A DNA stretch of 5,159 bases. It comes from an uncultured Chloroflexota bacterium (GTDB lineage Bacteria > Chloroflexota > Limnocylindria > Limnocylindrales > Limnocylindraceae). Below are positions 1 through 5,159 of the stretch, in pieces. The DNA lies in the NCBI GenBank assembly GCA_903851225.1, contig CAINNT010000084.1, forward strand, positions 1-5,159. The letters run 5' to 3'. The position numbers were made by a program, and so were the translations under genes. The notes under the pieces are model-generated. The model was not told where the DNA came from. It did no database searches and saw only the letters and a program-made list of their open reading frames with translations. The stretch's first letter is position 1, and each line of letters begins with the position of its first letter.

Positions 1-1414
1 CAGGAAATGCGTTCGCGATCACACTGCGAATCTTCGCGATGGTCGCCTCATTCAAATATGCGGGATATGCGCTCGGCGCAAAGCGGTAGAGGCGCACCGG
101 TGCCGTCGCAGCGCGGGAGAAGAGATCAACGAGGTTTGGTAGGGAGGCCCGCGGCAGGTCGGTCCATACGTACCCCTTCGCCGCAGCCACAAGAGCGGGC
201 GCATTCAAGATCGTTGCTGCGCCGAGCTGATCGCGGATCGCGAGGAGCAGCGCCTGCTGGCGACGCATGCGCCCGTAGTCAGAATCTTGGTGGCGGCTCC
301 GCGCGTAGGCGAGCGCGAGTCGCCCATCGAAGTGCTGCATTCCGGAGGCGATGCGGAGTTGGATCGAACCGAGCACTGGATCTGGATAGTTGTTGTCGTA
401 GACCGGCTCTGTCACGTTCATGTCGATCCCACCCATGGCATCAACTACCTTGATGACGCCCCACAGATCAGCAACGAGGACTGCGTCAATCGGTCGCTGC
501 GCGAGCTCCGAGATGGTGGCGCGCACCGCCGCGATTCCCGAAACGCTCCCTTCGCCAGGCCAGAGTTGCGGGTAGTAGAAGGTGGCGTCGGTGTACACCT
601 CATTGAGGAGCTTCCTGAAGCAGCCGCACGGACTGGCGTTGCGTGCAGCACCTGGAGGGAGCGGTACGTTCACCATGTTGCGTGGAAATCCGAACATTGC
701 CACTCGTCCGGTGGCGACATCAACCTCAACGAGCAGCATCACATCCATCCGGCGACTCCACCGATCGCGTCCGGCGTCGGACCCAAGCAGCAGCAGGTCG
801 AACTTGCCATCGTCGCCCCACGGGATCTCGCCCGGTCGCACCCATGGTGTGGTGACAGTGAGGGAGGGGAGCGTGCCAGTCCCTTCGCCACGAACGATCG
901 ATGGCGCTGGGCTTTCAGTTGCCGAACTACTCGGCGATGGGCTCTCGGGCGCCGACGCGCTCGCCTGCGGCGAGGGGGTTGGCGAACTCTCTGCAAATGT
1001 CTCGTTGAGTAGGTCATCAAAGGCGACGAGCGACCGACCAACGGCATAGTGCGGGGCCGCAACGAGGAGCAACGTTGCGACGACAACAATCAAACGATCG
1101 CGTCGCGGAAGCTGGACACCGCGGAGCAGGTGCGCAAGCGCGCCGAGGCGCCACCCGACCAACAGGAGGTTCAGCACACCGAGGAGTGCGAGTGATCCAG
1201 GGGTGACCAGAAGAATGAGGAGCTGCGTCATCCCACCAAAGAGCATCAAGAGCAGTGATGCACCAGCGAGCGTGAGCACAGGTGCCAGAAACAGCGCAGC
1301 CCCGCGACGATCACCACGCGTGAGATGCCCAAGGCCGGGGAGCAGCGTGGTGAGCAGCGCGGCGCGAAGGTTCGTCGACGCAACAGGTGTCGGTTTGGTT
1401 TTGGCGGGCCTCAC
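1..1414 (-). CDS. LytR-CpsA-Psr (LCP) family membrane protein, C-terminus cut by window edge
   Basis: LCP enzymes act outside the membrane and transfer undecaprenyl-linked glycopolymers to the cell wall or another acceptor. 471 codons are visible and the stop lies beyond the left edge. A short basic N-terminus leads into an LPGLGH motif (25-30) and about three membrane segments (about 38-60, 63-90, 107-121). A Ser/Pro/Ala-rich linker (143-172) follows, then the LCP domain from about 204. LCP hallmarks are visible: LLLGSDAG (207-214), RRMD (221-224), FGFPRN (241-246), GGID (328-331), and YARSRHQDSDYGRMRRQQ (370-387), which supplies the expected Arg and Asp residues. I chose GTG at 1414 because GGGGAGG lies 8 nt upstream. 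An in-frame ATG at 1432 has no Shine-Dalgarno sequence and would add six residues. The gene follows thyX by 42 nt and is probably co-transcribed. Its particular glycopolymer cannot be read from the sequence. Confidence 0.94.
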   Translation of the reverse strand, partial: MRPAKTKPTPVASTNLRAALLTTLLPGLGHLTRGDRRGAALFLAPVLTLAGASLLLMLFGGMTQLLILLVTPGSLALLGVLNLLLVGWRLGALAHLLRGVQLPRRDRLIVVVATLLLVAAPHYAVGRSLVAFDDLLNETFAESSPTPSPQASASAPESPSPSSSATESPAPSIVRGEGTGTLPSLTVTTPWVRPGEIPWGDDGKFDLLLLGSDAGRDRWSRRMDVMLLVEVDVATGRVAMFGFPRNMVNVPLPPGAARNASPCGCFRKLLNEVYTDATFYYPQLWPGEGSVSGIAAVRATISELAQRPIDAVLVADLWGVIKVVDAMGGIDMNVTEPVYDNNYPDPVLGSIQLRIASGMQHFDGRLALAYARSRHQDSDYGRMRRQQALLLAIRDQLGAATILNAPALVAAAKGYVWTDLPRASLPNLVDLFSRAATAPVRLYRFAPSAYPAYLNEATIAKIRSVIANAFP

Positions 1415-1422
1415 TCCCTCAT

Positions 1423-1429
1423 CCTCCCC
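1423..1429 (-). promoter_or_regulatory. Shine-Dalgarno site deciding the LCP start
   Basis: The minus strand reads GGGGAGG here, 8 nt before GTG 1414. It lies inside any reading that starts at ATG 1432, so it supports GTG as the true start. Just upstream, CCCC (1436-1439) can pair with GGGG (1427-1430) around a 5-nt loop. That would hide the 1432 ATG and part of this site. Confidence 0.6.
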
Positions 1430-1456
1430 CATCTTGGGGTCGTGCGGGGCTTTTGC

Positions 1457-2302
1457 CTATTCGGCGACGGGGAGCGCGCGACCCTTCGCCTTCGCCTCGG
1501 CGGCTTTGGCCGCCCAGGCGCCCAGCACCTCGTCCTTGTGCGGTCGAATCGGGCAGTGGCCATCCTTGTTGCCCGCCTCGTCGCAGTAGCCGAGCGGCAC
1601 GCATTTCGGTGCGAGGAAACTGCCCAGGAACGGGCTCACCGCAAACACCTCGTGGCGAATGAGCTGGAAGAGGCGTCGGATCTCCCACTGCGCCATGGTG
1701 CAGAGGCGCAAGCCCGACATGTGGATGAGGGCCCGGAGGTTGACGGTCATGATCAGGTTGGTTCGCGTTGCGTTTGGGAAGACGAACCGGGCATCCTCCG
1801 CGGGAATCCCCGCGGCAACGAGATCGCCGTAAAGGCCGAGCGCCCCCTGCGTCGCCTCCTCGAAACGGGCTCGTACCGTGTCATCGGCCTCGGCAACAGA
1901 GCCGGGGAGCATCGTCGCCGCCTTCTTGAAGGTCACATAGCGCTGCGACTGCTGGTCAAAGGCCACGCCTGCACGGTGGCGTACCAACTGGTGGCTCAGC
2001 GTTCGGGTGACGCCCGTAATCGCGAACGTGAAGACGATGTGCTCGATGGTGCTGCCGTGGCCAGACTCGATGACGCGACTGACGAGTTCACGCTGCTTGG
2101 CCGGGTCGATCTCGCCGGCTTCGGCCCGGCGGTAGATCTCCTCTGGTGGGAGCTCGGAGTAGCAGGTACGGCAAGCGGTGTAGATGATCGGTACGTAGGA
2201 GCGCTCAACGATCTCGCGATTCGGAAAGAGCATCGTCGCCTTCATTCCGAGGTCGTGACGACCTGGGTTCTTCGGAATCCCGCTCTTCTGCACCTCAGCC
2301 AT
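1457..2302 (-). CDS. thyX: Flavin-dependent thymidylate synthase ThyX
   Basis: ThyX methylates dUMP to dTMP using FAD, NADPH and methylenetetrahydrofolate, and replaces ThyA in organisms that lack it. It is a cytoplasmic homotetramer. The 281-residue protein carries the ThyX signature, RHR (108-110) followed by eight residues and Ser119, then QRY. Family blocks before it are SGHGSTIEH (80-88), which lines the FAD/substrate site, and TRTLSHQLVRHR. After it comes the block from EDARFVFPNATRTN (169-182) to MAQWEIR (203-209), which contains the Arg residues expected for dUMP binding. Three Cys (234, 240, 250) near the C-terminus occur in a subset of the family. An Ala/Lys-rich tail ends the protein. 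The ATG at 2302 abuts the TAA of the upstream zinc-ribbon gene and lacks a Shine-Dalgarno site, so reinitiation after that stop is likely. ATG 2245 (residue 20, MKATMLFPN) is an alternative start and would give a more usual length. Confidence 0.97.
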   Translation of the reverse strand: MAEVQKSGIPKNPGRHDLGMKATMLFPNREIVERSYVPIIYTACRTCYSELPPEEIYRRAEAGEIDPAKQRELVSRVIESGHGSTIEHIVFTFAITGVTRTLSHQLVRHRAGVAFDQQSQRYVTFKKAATMLPGSVAEADDTVRARFEEATQGALGLYGDLVAAGIPAEDARFVFPNATRTNLIMTVNLRALIHMSGLRLCTMAQWEIRRLFQLIRHEVFAVSPFLGSFLAPKCVPLGYCDEAGNKDGHCPIRPHKDEVLGAWAAKAAEAKAKGRALPVAE

Positions 2303-2497
2303 TTAGTAGTAGTCCGAACACGAGAGGAAGTAGCCGCACTCGCAGATCATCTTGCACTTGCGATCGATCATCTGTGCGCCGCAATTGGCGCAGCAGGTCA
2401 TCACCAGGCCTGGATCAACGTCCGTGGGCGTTGCAGGGGCGACCGACGCTGGTGCGCTCTCATCGTTCGCTGGTGCTGGTGCTGGTCGGCTCAACAT
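2303..2497 (-). CDS. Small Cys-rich zinc-ribbon protein resembling the NrdJ tail
   Basis: This 64-residue protein has a flexible Ala/Pro-rich half (3-30, including a PAPAPA run) and a compact Cys-rich C-terminal half. Cysteines are at 35, 36, 39, 48, 52, 54 and 60, in the motifs CANCGAQM and CKMICECG, and the protein ends SCSDYY. A zinc-binding ribbon is the natural reading; small proteins ending in CGY...CSD-type motifs exist in many bacteria, without an assigned role that I know of. The start is ATG 2497, with AGGA 8 nt upstream overlapping the stop of the LOG-like gene. The frame stays open further upstream, but that part is antisense-like sequence inside the LOG gene and was discarded. 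The thyX ATG follows the stop with no gap, so the two are probably translationally coupled. The Cys spacing closely matches the C-terminus of the nearby NrdJ (see findings). A role in thiol/disulfide or metal handling is inference. Confidence 0.82.
   Translation of the reverse strand: MLSRPAPAPANDESAPASVAPATPTDVDPGLVMTCCANCGAQMIDRKCKMICECGYFLSCSDYY
2469..2486. repeat. Hexanucleotide repeat, three copies of gctggt
   Basis: Three perfect tandem copies of gctggt lie in the linker part of the zinc-ribbon gene and encode the alternating Pro-Ala run. Gain or loss of a unit would keep the frame and only change linker length. The repeat is probably a by-product of the low-complexity linker. Confidence 0.6.
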
Positions 2498-2505
2498 CTG
2501 CACGA

Positions 2506-2509
2506 TCCT
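2506..2509 (-). promoter_or_regulatory. Shine-Dalgarno of zinc-ribbon gene inside the LOG-gene stop region
   Basis: The minus strand reads AGGA 8 nt before ATG 2497. Two of its bases belong to the TAG stop of the upstream gene. This fixes the zinc-ribbon start and suggests coupled translation of the two genes. Confidence 0.6.
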
Positions 2510-3107
2510 ACCGCTCCACGGAGGAGGGTGCGCCGCGCGAAGCCTCCCAGGGCGCCCCGATTCCGATCCGCGCTCCCATGAGGAGGCGAGCCTCAGCGAG
2601 CACCATGCTGGCGGGTGTGCCGCTCGGCAACAGGTGCACGATCTCGAGGTCGGCGGGACCCACAACCAGGCGACGGCGAACGAGGTCAACCAGCTCCACC
2701 CAGGCATCGCCTACAAGGAGGAGTGGCCGCGCGTCGCTCACCTGCAGCAGATTCCAGGCGACGGCGACCTCGGCGAGAGTGCCGATGCCGCCATCGAGGC
2801 CAATGAGGAGATCGGCCTCTGAGAAGAGGCGCAACCGGTCGAAGAGGTCCGCAGAGTCAACGCGGCGCGTCACTGCCTCGTTCGCGGGGAGACCGTCCCA
2901 CGAGGTCACCGTATACCCGAGCACCTCGCCGCCCTTTGAACGTGCACCTCGTGATGCGGCGCCCATGATCCCTTCATAGCCGCCCGTTGCGACGGTGTAG
3001 CCGGCCTCCGCAAGCGCCGCCCCCAGGTCAAACGCCGCAGCCCACCGCGGGTCACTCTGCGGCAATCGCGCGGAGCCGTAGACGCCTACGACGAGGCGCT
3101 CAGTCAT
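2508..3107 (-). CDS. SLOG/LOG-family Rossmann-fold nucleotide-binding protein
   Basis: Family members bind nucleotides. The best known, LOG, cleaves the N-glycosidic bond of (cytokinin) nucleoside 5'-monophosphates to release base and ribose 5-phosphate; many bacterial members are uncharacterised and some were misnamed lysine decarboxylases. The 199-residue protein is of normal family length. It shows VVGVYGSAR (6-14), ATGGYEGIMGAASRGA (40-55), and the phosphate-binding loop DGGIGTLAE (105-113). Arg91 in LFDRL and Glu113 sit where the catalytic Arg and Glu are expected. The usual PGG is DGG here and the Lys after the Arg is Leu, so the exact activity is uncertain. ATG 3107 lies inside the end of the hydrolase gene (8-nt overlap, ATGACTGA) with no clear Shine-Dalgarno, which points to translational coupling. 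The frame opens back to 3188, but those extra residues lie in coding sequence of the neighbour and precede the conserved first strand. Confidence 0.88.
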   Translation of the reverse strand: MTERLVVGVYGSARLPQSDPRWAAAFDLGAALAEAGYTVATGGYEGIMGAASRGARSKGGEVLGYTVTSWDGLPANEAVTRRVDSADLFDRLRLFSEADLLIGLDGGIGTLAEVAVAWNLLQVSDARPLLLVGDAWVELVDLVRRRLVVGPADLEIVHLLPSGTPASMVLAEARLLMGARIGIGAPWEASRGAPSSVER

Positions 3108-4638
3108 TGCAGCGCGTATCTTCGGGTGGAAGCGTTCCGCTGACGAGGAAGGTGATCGCGGCATCATCGATGCACGCGCTCTTTCCACCCACGCCCGTAT
3201 GGCCCTCGCCGACGTAGGTTAACAGGTGGCCACTCTCTAGCAGCTCGGCCATGCGCTGCGACCAGGCGTATGGCGTCGCGGGGTCTCCGGTGGTTCCCAC
3301 CACCAAGATTGGTGCGGCACCAGCACCGTTGACCAGTGCCGGGAGAGGGTCTGCACTCTTGTACGGCCACACGCCGCAGAGCAGCCCCGAAGCGGCCTGT
3401 CCGGCGGCAAAGTCCGGCGCCTTGCTGACGAACTTCTCGTAGATCGCCTTGTAGCGCGCAATCGACGGAGTGGTCGGCGCGTCAATGCAGCTGATCGCGG
3501 GGAAGGCCTCCATGATGTTGGACTTGTAGGTGCCGTCCTCCCCACGATCAAGGTATGCATCAGCCAGAAGGCTCAGGAGATATCCGTCACCCTCGCTCGC
3601 TCCGGCAAGCCCTTGGACAGCGTAATCCCAGTAATCGCGGTTGTAGAGCGTCATCACCACGCCGGTCCAAGCGATGGCCGAGTTTAGCTTGCGACCATCC
3701 TCAAGTTCGATCGGGGAATCATCGAGGCGGTTCATGAGCGCGTCGAAGGCGGCGCGTGAGGTGCCTCCACCGAATGGGCAGGCGGAATCGGCGTCGCACC
3801 AGGCGAAGAGCCGATTGAGGGCCCCTTGAATGGAGACACCCTGTTCGCCGTATTCGGACTCGTCAGTGGGCGCCATGTCAACGGCACCGTCGAGGATCAT
3901 GTGCCCAGTCGCAGAGGGGAAGAGGGTTGCATACACAGCCCCGAGGGCGGTGCCGTAGCTGAAGCCGAGGTAATCCAGCTTCGTCACGCCAAGGCCGACG
4001 CGAATGCTCTCCATATCGCGTGCCGAGGCCGTGGTGCCGATGTAGGCGAGCATCTCGCCGGTGCCCGCCTTGCACTTGTCGGCGAACCACTGCGCATCGT
4101 TGAGCGCTGCAGTCCAGTCGGTTGCGGTGGGTCGCGATGGAATGCCGGGCGTGGCCGCCCAGTCATCCATCTCGATGTCGGTAAGGCACTCAACAGGAGC
4201 GCTGCGATTGACACCGCGGGGATCCCACGAGACGAGGTCGAAGCGGTTGCCGATCTCTGCGGGAACGACGCCGCGTCCCGACTCGGCAAGGATGTTGATC
4301 CCCGACGCGCCTGGGCCGCCGAAGTTCAAGAGGAGCGGGCCGACCTTGTTCGCCTGGTCGGCGGCTGGGAGGAGGGCGAGCGCCAGATCGATCGTCGGTC
4401 CCTCTGGCGTGAGGTAGTCGCGCGGCACGGTGATCGTCGCGCAGAGAAGCTCTGAGTTGCCGCCCGTCACCTGGTCGGTGACCGGACAACTCTGCCAGTC
4501 GATCGTGCCGCTCGGGTTGAACGTAGCGGAAGGGCTTGGTGAACCGCTGACCAGTTCGTCGCATGCGCCAGTCGCCAGTGCGACGGCAAGGAGCCCGACG
4601 ATTGCGAGACGGGAGCGGTTCCCTGTGGCGATGCGCAT
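3100..4638 (-). CDS. Secreted alpha/beta hydrolase, tripeptidyl aminopeptidase-like (S33/TAP family), probable lipoprotein
   Basis: Members of this peptidase family remove short peptides from protein N-termini outside the cell; relatives in other bacteria also hydrolyse small esters or amides. The 512-residue protein starts with a signal peptide (basic residues to 10, hydrophobic 11-22) ending in TGAC with Cys26 as probable lipidation site. The residue at -3 is Thr, so the lipobox is not ideal. A Ser/Pro spacer follows. The hydrolase domain shows the oxyanion loop NFGGPGASG (105-113), SWDPRG (137-142) and the nucleophile motif GFSYG with Ser227. The C-terminal TAP-like part supplies GDPATP (Asp452) and GEGHTG (His480), completing the triad. 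Ten other Cys after Cys26 suggest disulfides, as in secreted relatives. GAGG at 6-nt spacing supports the ATG. It is the first complete gene after nrdJ and overlaps the next gene by 8 nt. Its substrate is unknown. Confidence 0.93.
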   Translation of the reverse strand: MRIATGNRSRLAIVGLLAVALATGACDELVSGSPSPSATFNPSGTIDWQSCPVTDQVTGGNSELLCATITVPRDYLTPEGPTIDLALALLPAADQANKVGPLLLNFGGPGASGINILAESGRGVVPAEIGNRFDLVSWDPRGVNRSAPVECLTDIEMDDWAATPGIPSRPTATDWTAALNDAQWFADKCKAGTGEMLAYIGTTASARDMESIRVGLGVTKLDYLGFSYGTALGAVYATLFPSATGHMILDGAVDMAPTDESEYGEQGVSIQGALNRLFAWCDADSACPFGGGTSRAAFDALMNRLDDSPIELEDGRKLNSAIAWTGVVMTLYNRDYWDYAVQGLAGASEGDGYLLSLLADAYLDRGEDGTYKSNIMEAFPAISCIDAPTTPSIARYKAIYEKFVSKAPDFAAGQAASGLLCGVWPYKSADPLPALVNGAGAAPILVVGTTGDPATPYAWSQRMAELLESGHLLTYVGEGHTGVGGKSACIDDAAITFLVSGTLPPEDTRCND

Positions 4639-4644
4639 CGGTGG

Positions 4645-4652
4645 CCTCCTCT
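4645..4652 (-). promoter_or_regulatory. Strong Shine-Dalgarno of the S33 hydrolase
   Basis: The minus strand reads AGAGGAGG, 6 nt before ATG 4638. It is one of the two strongest ribosome-binding sites in the window and suggests independent, efficient initiation rather than coupling to nrdJ, whose stop is 86 bp away. Confidence 0.75.
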
Positions 4653-4666
4653 CTGCTCAGTTGTAG

Positions 4667-4705
4667 CAGAACGCCCCAGCCGCCAGAGGCGACCAGGGCG
4701 TTCTG
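4667..4705 (-). terminator. 18-bp hairpin downstream of nrdJ, possible terminator or mRNA 3' stabiliser
   Basis: Arms 4667-4684 and 4688-4705 pair around a 3-nt loop. In minus-strand RNA all 18 positions pair, with three G.U wobbles. In plus-strand RNA those three become A.C mismatches, so the structure is tuned to the nrdJ transcript. The stem starts 19 nt after the nrdJ stop, as expected for a terminator. The sequence after it (CTACAACTGAGC) is not a U-run, so it is not a textbook intrinsic terminator. It may pause or protect the mRNA, or allow readthrough into the hydrolase gene. Confidence 0.55.
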
Positions 4706-4722
4706 AACGCGGTTCTGCGTTC
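4705..4722 (-). other. Small hairpin between nrdJ stop and the long stem
   Basis: GAACGC and GCGTTC arms (6 bp, perfect) flank a 6-nt loop, immediately before the 18-bp stem. The same two hexamers occur again in that stem, so alternative pairings are possible. The element is short and could be incidental. Confidence 0.35.
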
Positions 4723-4724
4723 GA

Positions 4725-5159
4725 TCAGCTGCAGCCGCTCGTCGTGCCGCAGGTCATGCACTTGTAGCAGGCTGCGTTGCGCACCATGATCGCGCCGCAC
4801 TCCATGCACGCCGGTGCATCGGACTGGTTCTGGAAGCCGAGCCCAGCGGTCGCAAGCACGCCACCCGTTGCCGCAGGTGCGGCTGGAGCAGCTACTGGCG
4901 CTGGGGTGCTAATCGCAACGGGAGCCGAGACCGACCCCGTTGTGCTGCCGCCCTTGCCGCAGGTGCAGTTCGGACCGCACGACTCCACCGCACCGACGCG
5001 AACCGTGGATGGGAGGGCGCCGAGGACCGGACCACCATCAGTGCGCTCCTGCAGGCCGAGGATCTCGCGATCGCCGGCTGGCAGGAAGCGGCTTCCGAGG
5101 TAACGGAAGACGTAGTCCACGATCGACTTGGCCAGTGGGATCTCGGCGTTGCCGGTGAA
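4725..5159 (-). CDS. nrdJ: Vitamin B12-dependent (class II) ribonucleotide reductase, C-terminal part only
   Basis: NrdJ reduces ribonucleotides to deoxyribonucleotides using an adenosylcobalamin-derived radical, with or without oxygen. Only the last 144 residues are inside the window; the catalytic barrel lies beyond the right edge. The visible start TGNAEIPLAKSIVDYVFRYL is the typical end of the catalytic region in bacterial NrdJ. Next come a first Cys cluster CGPNCTCG (visible residues 61-68), an Ala/Pro-rich linker (about 78-100), and a terminal zinc-ribbon-like tail with Cys at 118, 121, 131, 134, 137 and 143, ending SGCS. Cys-rich C-termini of this kind are characteristic of the long NrdJ type; C-terminal thiols of reductases re-reduce the active-site disulfide. 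Which of these cysteines are redox-active and which bind zinc cannot be told here. A GTG within the visible part is not a start. The gene leads the cluster that also holds thyX. Confidence 0.95.
   Translation of the reverse strand, partial: FTGNAEIPLAKSIVDYVFRYLGSRFLPAGDREILGLQERTDGGPVLGALPSTVRVGAVESCGPNCTCGKGGSTTGSVSAPVAISTPAPVAAPAAPAATGGVLATAGLGFQNQSDAPACMECGAIMVRNAACYKCMTCGTTSGCS

Noticed and set aside
287..1012. Plus-strand open frame of 241 codons
   Set aside because: It is antisense to the LCP gene, whose conserved motifs are unmistakable, and resembles no known protein.
1325..2581. Long plus-strand open frame of 418 codons
   Set aside because: It lies antisense to thyX, the zinc-ribbon gene and the end of the LOG-like gene. 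Its translation shows no recognisable domain, while the minus strand encodes clear families. Open antisense frames are expected at this GC content.
2498..2707. Upstream extension of the zinc-ribbon protein to 134 residues
   Set aside because: The extra residues come from another frame of the LOG-like gene, and the site with a good Shine-Dalgarno is ATG 2497.
3108..3188. Earlier start for the LOG-like protein
   Set aside because: The extra 27 residues fall inside the end of the hydrolase gene, are low in family similarity, and precede the first conserved strand.
3826..4455. Plus-strand open frame of 209 codons
   Set aside because: It is antisense to the S33 hydrolase, including the region that encodes the nucleophile motif, and shows no family features.
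4660..4665. TACAAC as a -10 promoter box for the hydrolase gene
   Set aside because: No -35-like sequence lies at proper distance; that position is inside the hairpin stem. The match is weak for a GC-rich genome.
4706..5159. GTG at 5120 as the start of a 131-residue zinc-finger gene
   Set aside because: The frame is open to the window edge, and the residues before this GTG match the conserved NrdJ region, so this is the end of a larger gene.

Overview
The window is GC-rich and densely coded. It holds six genes, all on the minus strand, so transcription runs from right to left. The 5' end of the first gene (nrdJ, right edge) and the 3' end of the last (an LCP-family gene, left edge) lie outside the window. 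Long open frames on the plus strand are GC-driven shadows of these genes. I see no tRNA, rRNA, CRISPR array, insertion sequence or phage gene.

The order in the direction of transcription is: C-terminal end of a vitamin B12-dependent (class II) ribonucleotide reductase, nrdJ; an 86-bp gap with a strong 18-bp RNA hairpin; a secreted, probably lipid-anchored S33 tripeptidyl-aminopeptidase-like hydrolase; an SLOG/LOG-family nucleotide-binding protein overlapping it by 8 nt; a 64-residue zinc-ribbon protein 10 nt downstream; thyX (flavin-dependent thymidylate synthase), whose ATG directly follows the zinc-ribbon stop codon; and, after about 40 nt, a membrane-anchored LytR-CpsA-Psr (LCP) protein. 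The tight spacing from the hydrolase to the LCP gene suggests one operon. The hairpin may separate it, fully or partly, from nrdJ.

Two themes are mixed. One is DNA precursor supply: NrdJ makes deoxyribonucleotides, ThyX makes dTMP from dUMP, and the LOG-like protein belongs to a family that acts on nucleotides. The other is the cell envelope: a secreted peptidase and an LCP glycopolymer transferase. LCP proteins and Ser/Pro-rich extracytoplasmic linkers fit a monoderm bacterium. With NrdJ plus ThyX and high GC, my best guess is a Chloroflexota lineage (for example Limnocylindria-like) or an actinobacterium; this is inference from style, not a measured match.

The most interesting observation is that the 64-residue zinc-ribbon protein looks like a detached copy of the NrdJ C-terminal tail. 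Both have an Ala/Pro-rich linker followed by nearly the same cysteine pattern, ending in Cys-Ser or Cys-Ser plus three residues. It lies in the same gene cluster as nrdJ, next to thyX.
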